Assembly: GCA_964592375.1 (NCBI GenBank)
Contig: CAZQDP010000009.1
Span: 1 to 44,482 of the forward strand
From: CAZQDP01 sp964592375
Lineage (GTDB): Bacteria; Bacillota; Clostridia; RUG12999
Direction: 5' to 3'
Length of the DNA: 44,482 bases
Shown here in pieces: positions 17,187 through 25,300 of the stretch. Made by a program: the position numbers and the translations under genes. Every line of letters begins with the position of its first letter. Position 1 is the first letter of the stretch. The notes beneath the pieces are model-generated. The model had not been told where the DNA came from, searched no databases, and saw only the letters and a program-made list of their open reading frames with translations.

Positions 17187-17215
17187 ATTGTACCCCTTTA
17201 CAATTGGTTTAACAA
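17187..17215 (-). promoter_or_regulatory. Candidate internal promoter for flp1
   Basis: Minus strand TTGTTA (17215-17210), 17-bp spacer, TACAAT (17192-17187). It overlaps the last codons of the upstream pilin and lies about 43 bp before the flp1 start. Plausible as a booster of pilin expression, but unproven. Confidence 0.4.
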
Positions 17216-17359
17216 ATCGTTGAATATATTATTAATCACCGGCCCCATCAGCCAAATGGTAGCAATAACGGCAAGTGCAATGCCGGCAATAATAATGGCA
17301 TATTCAACCATGCCCTGTCCTTCCTCTTTTTGCATTGCCATCATCAAAAGAGTTTTCAT
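17198..17359 (-). CDS. flp: Flp-type pilin 2
   Basis: 53-aa pilin, a paralogue of flp1. A short leader ends at KEEG, followed by QGMVEYAIIIAGIALAVIAT and WLMGPVINNIFNDLLNQL. Processing after the Gly gives Glu at +5 and Tyr at +6. ATG 17359 with AGGAGG 6 bp upstream is clearly preferable to a longer frame from 17425. It lies 37 bp after the prepilin peptidase. The two pilins differ mainly in the leader and C-terminal tail, so one may be major and the other minor. Confidence 0.9.
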   Translation of the reverse strand: MKTLLMMAMQKEEGQGMVEYAIIIAGIALAVIATIWLMGPVINNIFNDLLNQL

Positions 17360-17396
17360 TCTCTCCCTCCTACCTATACAAACATGGTTATTCTCA

Positions 17397-18074
17397 TTAC
17401 CTATGGAAATACAATCCCAAATCAAAAAACATGGTTTTGCTGTTCAGAATACTGATTGCTAAAACCGTTAAAAAACCGGCTGCCATAAACGGCCCTAACG
17501 CTACTTTGGTTTTAAAATTTCCTTTTCTAAAAACCACCATGTATAATGTATATATTAGCAAAATGGCGCTCATCAGAACAACTGCGACCAAAAAATTATA
17601 TACTCCCAAATAAAGCCCAACCACAGCGGCGAATTTCACATCTCCCATTCCTGCCCCTTTATTAAAGAATGCCGGTAGCATAAACAGAATAAACCCTACC
17701 ACAAACCCAATGATATTGATTTTCATTTCACCGAGTGAGTGATGAAAAAGCGCTGAGATGGCCCCTACAATCAAAATAAACAAGATAAGTTCATTTGGTA
17801 TTTTTCGAATTGTTATATCCACAACTGTCAGTACAAGACAAGTGCAAAACATCAATGCGAGCTCTACAAAAGTCAAAGTAAATCCGCTTATCATGGCCGA
17901 GGTAAGTAAGCCAAGTCCACCTACCGCTGCCCAACATGCCGTATGGATGATGCTACCCGAGAAAAAGACCGGAATATTTGCCGTAGTCCTCTTTTTAATG
18001 AGGAAAATCGATAATTGCTCTAACAAAATACCCACAGGTAGTCCGGATAAAAATATGGTGATAAGGGTACCCAT
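17397..18074 (-). CDS. tadV: Prepilin peptidase TadV/CpaA (A24 family)
   Basis: Aspartic membrane protease of 225 aa that cleaves the leaders of Flp, TadE and TadG. Several membrane segments are present. The two catalytic aspartates of the A24 family are in VVDITIRKIPNELI and in the GxGD-type motif GAGMGDVKF. The PilD methyltransferase domain is absent, as expected for the Tad version. GGAGG lies about 6 bp before the ATG. It is the first protein gene of the pilus operon and follows the riboswitch array. Confidence 0.93.
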   Translation of the reverse strand: MGTLITIFLSGLPVGILLEQLSIFLIKKRTTANIPVFFSGSIIHTACWAAVGGLGLLTSAMISGFTLTFVELALMFCTCLVLTVVDITIRKIPNELILFILIVGAISALFHHSLGEMKINIIGFVVGFILFMLPAFFNKGAGMGDVKFAAVVGLYLGVYNFLVAVVLMSAILLIYTLYMVVFRKGNFKTKVALGPFMAAGFLTVLAISILNSKTMFFDLGLYFHR

Positions 18075-18108
18075 TCCGTGCCTCCTTTGCCGTTTCTGCT
18101 TTGTTTAC

Positions 18109-18137
18109 ATAATACCATGTTTACTCGCCTTGTTCAA
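18109..18137 (-). promoter_or_regulatory. Candidate riboswitch-independent promoter of the tad operon
   Basis: Minus strand TTGAAC (18137-18132), 17-bp spacer, TATTAT (18114-18109), giving a start about 28 nt before tadV. It lies downstream of all four riboswitch terminators, so a transcript from here would bypass them. Confidence 0.5.
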
Positions 18138-18230
18138 TGCAAAATATTTTCCTCAATACGCTGATTTTCCTTGTTGTTACCTGTAATTTCCCTTCCCTTT
18201 TTCAAAAATTTTTACAACCATTTCGCTTGT

Positions 18231-18267
18231 AAAAAACAAAATGCGCAACTCTTTTACAGTTGCGCAT
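18231..18267 (-). terminator. Terminator of riboswitch unit A
   Basis: The perfect 10-bp stem ATGCGCAACT (18267-18258) with AGTTGCGCAT (18250-18241) has a 7-nt loop and is followed on the minus strand by TTTGTTTTTT. Its 5' arm and loop (GCAACTG) are perfectly complementary to CAGTTGC, the 3' P1 strand of aptamer A. Confidence 0.85.
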
Positions 18268-18302
18268 AATACCCTCACACTAAAACATTGCGGGAAAAAA
18301 TT

Positions 18303-18375
18303 GCAACTGGCTGTCATAGATTTTTAAGTCGTTAGACCCTTTAGCTTTGCGTCGCTACCTTTCGGTAGGTTTGCC
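18303..18375 (-). promoter_or_regulatory. c-di-GMP-I (GEMM-I) riboswitch aptamer, unit A (tad-proximal)
   Basis: Read on the minus strand: GGCAAACC, a CTACC-GAAA-GGTAG tetraloop hairpin, the invariant GACGCAAAGC, the GGGTCTAA receptor side, a variable hairpin, then GACAGCC and the closing AGTTGC. This is the order and conserved set of the GEMM-I class. The ligand-contact positions equivalent to G20 and C92 of the Vc2 aptamer are G and C, which argues for c-di-GMP rather than cGAMP. It is the most diverged copy and the last before tadV. A linker with a CCCgCA/TGaGGG stem leads to its terminator. Confidence 0.88.
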
Positions 18376-18512
18376 GATATTTAGTTTTGAATATATAATA
18401 AATCGTCGTGATCCTTTGGTAAGAAAGTCATTTCGTATGCTGCAACAGCGTTTTATTCATCCCTTCATTGAACCCAAATCATATCTACTTAGTCTTTTTA
18501 GAAAAACTTGTA

Positions 18513-18544
18513 ATAAAATAAAAAGCAACGTTCTTGCCGTTGCT
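18513..18544 (-). terminator. Terminator of riboswitch unit B
   Basis: The stem AGCAACG/CGTTGCT (18544-18538 with 18530-18524) has a 7-nt loop and is followed on the minus strand by TTTTATTTTAT. The 5' arm plus loop start (GCAACGGC) can instead pair with GCC-A-GTTGC of aptamer B (8 bp, one bulge). Confidence 0.82.
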
Positions 18545-18580
18545 CAAATAAACATTTATAAAATATAAACATTTGATAGT

Positions 18581-18654
18581 GCAACTGGCTGTCATGGATT
18601 TTTTAAATCGGTAGACCCTATAGCTTTGCGCCGCTACCTTTCGGTAGGTTTGCC
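18581..18654 (-). promoter_or_regulatory. c-di-GMP-I riboswitch aptamer, unit B
   Basis: Same conserved core as unit A. The distal stem is GATT/AATC here against GACT/AGTC in units C and D, a compensatory change that keeps pairing and supports a functional RNA. The linker hairpin AAATGTTTAT/ATAAATGTTT also keeps pairing despite a sequence different from the other units. The G and C ligand-contact positions are retained. Confidence 0.9.
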
Positions 18655-18790
18655 GGTATTCAGTTTTAAATATGCAATGTGGTACAGATGAAGCGTTGGT
18701 AGAATAAAATTGCCGTAAGTGCTGCGACCTTTGCATATAAAAGTGTGTAGATATAAATAAAATTGCCTCGTATGCTACGCTTTTTGTGTA

Positions 18791-18820
18791 TAAAACAAAA
18801 AGCAACGTACATGCCGTTGC
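18791..18820 (-). terminator. Terminator of riboswitch unit C
   Basis: GCAACG (18820-18815) pairs with CGTTGC (18807-18802) around a 7-nt loop, followed on the minus strand by TTTTTGTTTTA. Mutually exclusive with P1 of aptamer C through GCAACGGC. Confidence 0.82.
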
Positions 18821-18857
18821 CAAACAAACATTCATAAAAATAATGAATATTTAAATT

Positions 18858-18930
18858 GCAACTGGCTGTCTTAGACTTTTCAGTCCTTAGACCCTATAGC
18901 TTTGCGCCACTACCTTTCGGTAGGTTTGCC
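18858..18930 (-). promoter_or_regulatory. c-di-GMP-I riboswitch aptamer, unit C
   Basis: Identical in all 73 bases to unit D. It contains GGCAAACC, the GAAA-capped hairpin, GGCGCAAAGC, GGGTCTAAGG, a GACT/AGTC stem, CTAAGACAGCC and the closing GTTGC. No convincing promoter of its own is visible upstream, so it is expected to be transcribed from the promoter of unit D. Confidence 0.9.
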
Positions 18931-19066
18931 GGTATTCAGTTTTAAATATGCAATGTGGTACAGATGAAGCGTTGGTAGAATAAAATTGCCGTAAGTGCTG
19001 CGACCTTTGCATATAAAAGTGTGTAGATATAAATAAAATTGCCTCGTATGCTACGCTTTTTGTGTA

Positions 19067-19096
19067 TAAAACAAAAAGCAACGTACATGCCGTTGC
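19067..19096 (-). terminator. Terminator of riboswitch unit D
   Basis: GCAACG (19096-19091) pairs with CGTTGC (19083-19078), followed on the minus strand by TTTTTGTTTTAT. A 37-nt linker carrying the AATATTCAT/ATGAATGTT hairpin separates it from aptamer D. A transcript stopped here would be about 145-150 nt. Confidence 0.82.
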
Positions 19097-19133
19097 CAAA
19101 CAAACATTCATAAAAATAATGAATATTTAAATT

Positions 19134-19206
19134 GCAACTGGCTGTCTTAGACTTTTCAGTCCTTAGACCCTATAGCTTTGCGCCACTACCTTTCGGTAGG
19201 TTTGCC
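19134..19206 (-). promoter_or_regulatory. c-di-GMP-I riboswitch aptamer, unit D (promoter-proximal)
   Basis: The first aptamer encountered by RNA polymerase: the consensus promoter ends about 16 bp upstream, so the RNA would begin about 9 nt before GGCAAACC. All conserved GEMM-I elements are present, with G and C at the positions equivalent to G20 and C92. Identical to unit C. Confidence 0.92.
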
Positions 19207-19221
19207 TATTGAATTGTTTTC

Positions 19222-19250
19222 ATTGTACCACATGATTATTCGTTTGTCAA
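19222..19250 (-). promoter_or_regulatory. Consensus sigma-A promoter driving the riboswitch array
   Basis: Minus strand TTGACA (19250-19245), 17-bp spacer, TACAAT (19227-19222). Transcription would start near 19215, immediately before aptamer D, and run leftward through all four units towards tadV, about 1.1 kb away. Confidence 0.85.
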
Positions 19251-19386
19251 TACCTTTTTGATTTTTTTATTTATTTTTCGATTTTTATTGACAAATGTGG
19301 CAAAATTGATAGCAAGCAATGATGAAATGATTATTCCATTTAATAATAAGGGCTTCATAAAGGCATATATTGTTACCTGGTGGGCG

Positions 19387-19415
19387 TTGACACTGAGTGA
19401 TAACAGTGATATAAT
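19387..19415 (+). promoter_or_regulatory. Consensus sigma-A promoter of uvrA
   Basis: Perfect TTGACA (19387-19392), 17-bp spacer and perfect TATAAT (19410-19415), about 60 bp upstream of the uvrA start. I see no SOS box that I could assign with confidence. Confidence 0.85.
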
Positions 19416-19475
19416 TTTAACCATGTTGCAGCGTAGCTGCTCATAATACTATAGCATAAAGGATGGACGTACGCT

Positions 19476-22316
19476 ATGCCACGTGACCATATTTATATAA
19501 AAGGTGCCAGAGAGCATAACCTGAAGAATATTGATGTTACCATCCCGCGGGACAATCTGGTGGTTTTAACCGGCCTATCTGGATCTGGAAAGTCCTCCCT
19601 TGCCTTTGATACGATCTATGCAGAGGGGCAACGCCGCTATGTAGAGTCTCTCTCCTCATATGCGAGGCAGTTTTTAGGGCAGATGGAAAAGCCAGATGTG
19701 GACCATATAGACGGCCTCTCGCCTGCTATCTCCATTGATCAAAAGACCACCAATCGCAACCCCCGCTCCACGGTGGGTACGGTTACTGAAATATATGATT
19801 ACTTAAGACTTTTATATGCGCGCATCGGTCTTGTGCACTGCCCACAGTGCCATCGGGAAATTCGCCAGCAAACCATTGACCAGATGATCGATCGCATTTT
19901 GTCAATGCCCGAGGGTACAAGGCTCATGATTATCTCCCCCATTGTGCGCGGCAAGAAGGGACAGCACGAAAAAGTACTGGAGGATATGCGTAAAAGTGGA
20001 TACCTAAGAGTCCGCATTGATGGACAACTTATGGAGCTGACGGAAGAGATTGTTTTAGAAAAGAATAAGAAGCATACCATTGAAACGGTTATTGACCGTC
20101 TGGTAATAAAAGAAGGCGTAAGGGGTAGACTTGCCGACTCCATGGAAAGTGCGCTGAAACTTGCCGGCGGTATTGCTGTTGTGCACATTGTGGATGGTGA
20201 AGAAATTCTCTTTAGCCAAAATTATGCTTGTGAGGACTGCGGCATTAGCATTGAAGAGCTTGCTCCTCGTATGTTTTCTTTCAATAGTCCCTTTGGTGCT
20301 TGTCCTGAATGCTTGGGGCTTGGCTTCCTGATGAAGGTGGATCCTGACATGATTATTCCCGATAAGACGAAAAGCATCAAAGAAGGTGCCATCAATGCAA
20401 GCGGTTGGAACAATATTAGTGAGCCGGATACCATGGCCCATATGTATTTTTCTGCACTTGCCAAAGCCTATGGATTTAGCCTTGATACCCCCATCCATAA
20501 ACTCAGCGAAAAGGCGCTTCATCTTCTGCTCTATGGCAATGGCGGCGAAAAGCTGAAGATGCAGTATGAGCGAGGCTACGGCTCTGGCACCTATTACGCA
20601 AGCTTTGAAGGGATTATTCATAATTTGGAACGCAGATATAAGGAAACCCAATCGGACTGGATGCGCTCAGAAATCGAAGGTGTAATGAGTACAAAACCTT
20701 GCCCCGTCTGCGAAGGTGCAAGGCTGAAAAAAGAAAGTCTTGCCGTTACCATAGGCGGCCTTAATATTCATCAGTTTACCCTCAGGCCCGTGAGTAGCAT
20801 CGTTGCATTCATGGACAGCCTCACCCTCACCGAGAGAGAACGAACCATCGCCACCCAGATTATTAAGGAAATCAATGCTCGAATCGGGTTTCTTTTCAAT
20901 GTGGGACTGGGCTATCTATCCCTGGCAAGAAACGCCGGCACTTTATCGGGCGGAGAGGCACAGCGCATACGGCTTGCCACACAAATTGGTTCAGGCCTCA
21001 TGGGCGTTTTGTATATTTTGGACGAGCCCAGCATCGGTCTTCATCAAAAGGACAATCAGAAGCTACTTGAAGCATTAAAGGGTCTTAGGAATTTAGGCAA
21101 TACCCTCATTGTGGTGGAGCATGATGAAGATACCATGTATGCGGCAGATTGGATTATCGATATTGGCCCCGGTGCCGGAATTCATGGTGGTGAAGTGGTG
21201 GCCATCGGCAAGGTGGACGATATTAAAAATAATGAGCGTTCCATCACCGGTCAATATTTAAGCGGCAGAAAAAAAATCCAAGTTCCAAAGGAGCGTCGAA
21301 GCGGCAACGGAGAATTTATTACCGTGCGAGGTGCCACGGAGAATAACCTTAAGAATATTGATGTGTCCTTCCCATTGGCCACTTTTACGGCAGTCACCGG
21401 CGTGTCGGGCAGCGGAAAAAGTTCCTTGGTCAACGAGGTGCTCTATAAGGTATTGGCGGCACAGCTCAATCGGGCAAGAACCCATCCCGGGCAGCATAAG
21501 AGCGTAGAAGGCCTCCAGTTTGCGGATAAGGTTGTTGATATTGATCAGTCTCCCATTGGCAGAACTCCTCGTTCCAACCCTGCGACCTATACCGGCGTGT
21601 TTGGAGATATCCGGACTTTGTTTTCTCTCACGAATGATGCAAAGACAAGAGGCTACAATCCCGGTCGTTTTAGCTTCAATGTGCGTGGCGGGCGCTGTGA
21701 GGCTTGCACGGGCGACGGCATTATTAAAATTGAAATGCACTTTCTGCCGGATGTGTATGTTCCCTGCGAAGTATGCAAAGGCAAACGATATAATAGAGAA
21801 ACCTTGGAAGTGAAATTTAAAGGAAAAAGTATTTATGAAGTGCTGGATTTGACCATTGAAGAGGCGTTATCCTTTTTCGGCAATATTCCTAAAATTCAAA
21901 GGAAGCTACAAACCCTCTATGATGTGGGCCTTGGCTATGTAAAGCTTGGGCAGAGCGCCACTACCCTATCCGGCGGAGAAGCCCAAAGGGTAAAGCTTGC
22001 CACGGAGCTTGCAAAGCGAAGCACCGGAAAAACGGTGTATATCTTGGACGAGCCAACAACAGGCCTGCACATGGCAGATGTTCATAAACTGATTGATGTT
22101 TTGCAGCGCATCGTGGATGCAGGCAACACCGTCATTGTGATTGAACATAATTTAGATGTCATTAAAACCGCAGACCATATTATCGATTTAGGCCCAGAAG
22201 GGGGCGACGGCGGCGGAAAAATCATTGCAATCGGCACCCCAGAGCAGGTGGCGGCTAATAAAAAATCCTACACCGGGCAGTTTTTAAAAGAGATTTTGAA
22301 GAACGCAAATAAATAA
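19476..22316 (+). CDS. uvrA: UvrABC excinuclease subunit A
   Basis: DNA-damage recognition ATPase of nucleotide excision repair, 946 aa, full length. Two ABC modules are visible: Walker A GLSGSGKSS (33-41) and GVSGSGKSS in the second half, with signatures LSGGEAQRIRLATQIG and LSGGEAQRVKLATELA and Walker B YILDEP twice. Two zinc modules are seen as CEDCG...CPEC and CEACTG...CEVCKG. The dimer cooperates with UvrB and UvrC, which are not in the window. It is a single gene with its own promoter and a shared terminator. Confidence 0.98.
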   Translation: MPRDHIYIKGAREHNLKNIDVTIPRDNLVVLTGLSGSGKSSLAFDTIYAEGQRRYVESLSSYARQFLGQMEKPDVDHIDGLSPAISIDQKTTNRNPRSTVGTVTEIYDYLRLLYARIGLVHCPQCHREIRQQTIDQMIDRILSMPEGTRLMIISPIVRGKKGQHEKVLEDMRKSGYLRVRIDGQLMELTEEIVLEKNKKHTIETVIDRLVIKEGVRGRLADSMESALKLAGGIAVVHIVDGEEILFSQNYACEDCGISIEELAPRMFSFNSPFGACPECLGLGFLMKVDPDMIIPDKTKSIKEGAINASGWNNISEPDTMAHMYFSALAKAYGFSLDTPIHKLSEKALHLLLYGNGGEKLKMQYERGYGSGTYYASFEGIIHNLERRYKETQSDWMRSEIEGVMSTKPCPVCEGARLKKESLAVTIGGLNIHQFTLRPVSSIVAFMDSLTLTERERTIATQIIKEINARIGFLFNVGLGYLSLARNAGTLSGGEAQRIRLATQIGSGLMGVLYILDEPSIGLHQKDNQKLLEALKGLRNLGNTLIVVEHDEDTMYAADWIIDIGPGAGIHGGEVVAIGKVDDIKNNERSITGQYLSGRKKIQVPKERRSGNGEFITVRGATENNLKNIDVSFPLATFTAVTGVSGSGKSSLVNEVLYKVLAAQLNRARTHPGQHKSVEGLQFADKVVDIDQSPIGRTPRSNPATYTGVFGDIRTLFSLTNDAKTRGYNPGRFSFNVRGGRCEACTGDGIIKIEMHFLPDVYVPCEVCKGKRYNRETLEVKFKGKSIYEVLDLTIEEALSFFGNIPKIQRKLQTLYDVGLGYVKLGQSATTLSGGEAQRVKLATELAKRSTGKTVYILDEPTTGLHMADVHKLIDVLQRIVDAGNTVIVIEHNLDVIKTADHIIDLGPEGGDGGGKIIAIGTPEQVAANKKSYTGQFLKEILKNANK

Positions 22317-22322
22317 AAAAAT

Positions 22323-22388
22323 AAAATGCACCCTAAAAGCTGCCACGCAGAAAAACCGCGCTCAGCTACTTTGGGTGCATTTTTTTAT
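22323..22388. terminator. Bidirectional terminator between uvrA and the sialidase-like gene
   Basis: AAAATGCACCC.AAA.GCTG pairs with CAGC...TTT.GGGTGCATTTT around a central loop; T tracts lie on both strands. The left arm is preceded by an A run, so it can terminate both converging transcripts. The stop codon of the sialidase-like gene overlaps its right side. Confidence 0.85.
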
Positions 22389-25300
22389 TTGTTTCGCCCA
22401 ACGCTGGATAAAATCTGGGCCCCATCCATGCCGCTCCATACAAAAACTTTCGTCAAGACCACTGCGTCCTGTGGCATGATAAGACTTTGGTCGGAAGAAT
22501 AAGTACCATCGCCTGCATAGGGCATGACCTTTAAATAGATTAGCTTTCCCGTGCTGTCATATGCCGCCATAATCACACTTCCGGCGGCGCTTCCCGTTAT
22601 TTGTGCCACAGGATACACCACCTGCCCCGCCACAGGATTTTCAACCGCACTCCCTCCGGCATCTCTAAAAGCAACCGTATTGACTAAAACAGGCACAGAC
22701 TGCTCAATTTGCACACTGCGATAATTACCCACCGCTTCACTGGTGAGTAGCGCTCTGCCGTACACCCTTGCCATTTGCACACTGCCATCCACCCGCGCCG
22801 TGGCATTTCCGTTCACATGCACCATTGCCGCATGAAACCGTTCCCAGCCCTGCAGCTTTTCACTGCCGCCATCAATCAAAACGCCATCCGCAATCACGCT
22901 AACGATTTTAGGGCCGGCATCCATGGTGATTACAAGGTGTGTATTCGCATTCTTGATTATGCCGCTTTGCGTGGTTATGGTCGTCGAATTTGTGCCATCC
23001 CCCATTGTGATGGTAAGCCCCTTTGATGGCCCACTGACCTTGATTTCGATTCCTTGATTGCTTGCGTTTCGTGTGCTATATAAGGTTTCACCACCCACAA
23101 GACCACTTCCATCAACGGACAGCTCGATGCTTGTGCCGGTGGCCATATTATGCACACTGCCCAAATCGTCATTTTTGATGACAAATGGCATGAGAGGTGG
23201 AACTACAAAAGCGCCGCCACTTCCCCTATATTCTGATTGCAAGCCGGATAAAGCTTTATGACTGAGCCCAAACTGATTGATGAGTGCATTCATCAGTGTG
23301 GAACTAATCTCGTGGCATCTTGCCACGCTTTTTTGCGTTTCGGTGATAAAGTATTTCCCATCTTGCATCACAAGATCGGGATAGCTCATGCGCACCGATT
23401 GCGTATCATCATACAATAAAACCTCAGGCTGTCCCCATGAAATTTTCTTACCCTGCGGAGAGTCTACTTCCTGCCCGATGCACAAAAAAGCAGGGTTTCG
23501 CCCTTCATAGCTTTTACCGCCATGATTGTGAAACCAATACAGATACTTACCGCCGCCGATGTTCCAAACGAAATTGGCGGCTCTTGGGTGCTTCATTAGC
23601 CTACCGTCCGAATATGCCATATATTGAGGCGCATCAAAGGTATGACCGCCATCCCTGCTGTAGCTGTAGACCGGATGGCCGTCTGTGCTTCTGTACACCA
23701 CAAACAAGGAGGAATCAGACAAAACCACATAGCTCTGTTCCTCGGAAATGGGTCCGCCGCCTGTTGGCGTTCGAAGGCCTATGTTCCCATCCGGCAGTGT
23801 ATCCCAAGTAATCTTGCTCGGATCGCTCTGTGTTAGAATATTACCGCTTTTAAGCAGGCTGCCTTCCGTTTTTTCCAAAAATCCCGCTCCGAATTGCCCC
23901 ACTTTAATCAGCGGTACATATGCATCTGCTCCGACGGAAAATGGTTTGCCCACATTCCAAAAAAAGCGGATGGCTCCTCCATATGGATTGTCTAAATCGA
24001 TTTGAAAGGCACGAGAAGGCACATTGTACCGCTGGGGCGACCAGGTAAGCCCATTGTCATCCGTATATCGGAATACATAATAACCAAGTGTATCCACCCT
24101 TGTTGTATAACTTCCGTCTCTTTGTAGCACCTGGCGCAGATTATCGGTGTTGTGATTATAAAATGCATAAATTCTGCCGGAAGGCACCTTCAAAAGCACT
24201 GCATACGAAGATTCCGGTCCGGAGGGATTGGATGGCTCCACATCTCTCATGTCTTTCCAGGTCTTCCCATTGTCGCTCGAACGCACAGAGATGACATGCT
24301 GCCCGGGCGTTCCCTCACTGCCCGGTGCCGTAGTTGTTACGCATAGCCAGTTCCCATCGTTTGTCTTTACAACAAACGGTTGATCCGCATAGGCTTGCGC
24401 TGCAATCTTACTTCCGGTTGCTATGTTGCGTCTATCCACATATTCGCTGCTGCTTGCATGATAATACTGCCCTATTAGGCTACTTTCCTCCGCTATCATC
24501 CCAAGTTGTGCACTCCATATGGTTTCCTTCGAAAGCATCTCGCCCAGTGCGCCTAGCGGCACAAAGGTATGCCCATCTTTTCTTTCGGAGGCAGTGTCCA
24601 TGGTCATAACCGTTTGCGCTCTTGTATACGATGCGCTGTTGTCCTCAATCACGCTCACAATGCCATCGCAAACAATGGTGGTTTGTGCATTTCCAGGACT
24701 GTAGGAGTAATCCGCTCCAAAAAATTCAGCGGCAAAATCAGCCGGAATCATCAGACTGCCTTGTTTAATATAAGGAGAAATACTACTGTTTTGCGAGCAA
24801 AGCGGCAAAGAGATGCCCCCTGCTAAGGCAGTAGGGTTTCCCGGCACAAACACAATGGCGCCTTCGGATTTTTTTTGCTCATCATCCGTTAAAAGTAAAG
24901 TGGTTGATGGAACTGCAATATCCTTTGCCCGAGGCTCTCCTGTATACACCTCCACGTTGTCGATCCCAAAAGTAATGGGGCTCGACTGTGAGGTGGATCC
25001 CGAAAAATAAATATTGGAAATACCATTAACGCTTTGGTTTCTGAATGAAAATTGTTCTGCTGCTTTTTCACCATTGATATAGATTGTAAATTTTTTTAAG
25101 GAAACATCAATATCGGCAGTGATCCTGTGCCATACACCGGCACCCAAAGATGCCGAAGTTGTAGTATTGACAGATCCATTAAACGCACCAAAGCTTGTTC
25201 CTAAAAAAGTAGAAATTGCCGCCGTCGTATTGTTGTCTGGGGTTGCGGGCACGTCATAAACATAAAAGATCGGGTTTTCATTTGTTGTGGCAGGGCGCAT

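Larger units (their letters stand above)
18634..19206. repeat. 276-bp-period exact tandem duplication (riboswitch units)
   Basis: Bases 18634-18930 are identical to 18910-19206 (297 bp, period 276, 21-bp overlap). Each period contains one aptamer, linker, terminator and about 135 bp of inter-unit spacer. The perfect identity suggests a recent duplication. The junction of unit A with unit B is homologous only near its ends, so the array grew in steps. Confidence 0.9.

Noticed and set aside
18485..19111. Leftward open frames of 116 and 74 codons with the same amino-acid sequence inside the repeat region
   Set aside because: They run through the riboswitch linkers, terminators and aptamers, begin inside terminator-linker sequence without a ribosome site, and are identical only because the DNA is duplicated. 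They are shadows of the RNA array.
18303..19206. CRISPR array or insertion-sequence repeats
   Set aside because: The repeats are about 73 bp with spacers over 200 bp that are themselves repeated, no cas genes or transposase are present, and the conserved parts match a known riboswitch fold.
23437..24826. Several plus-strand open frames opposite the sialidase-like gene
   Set aside because: They are short, overlapping, lack ribosome sites and have no recognisable domain; the minus-strand 1067-codon frame explains the region.
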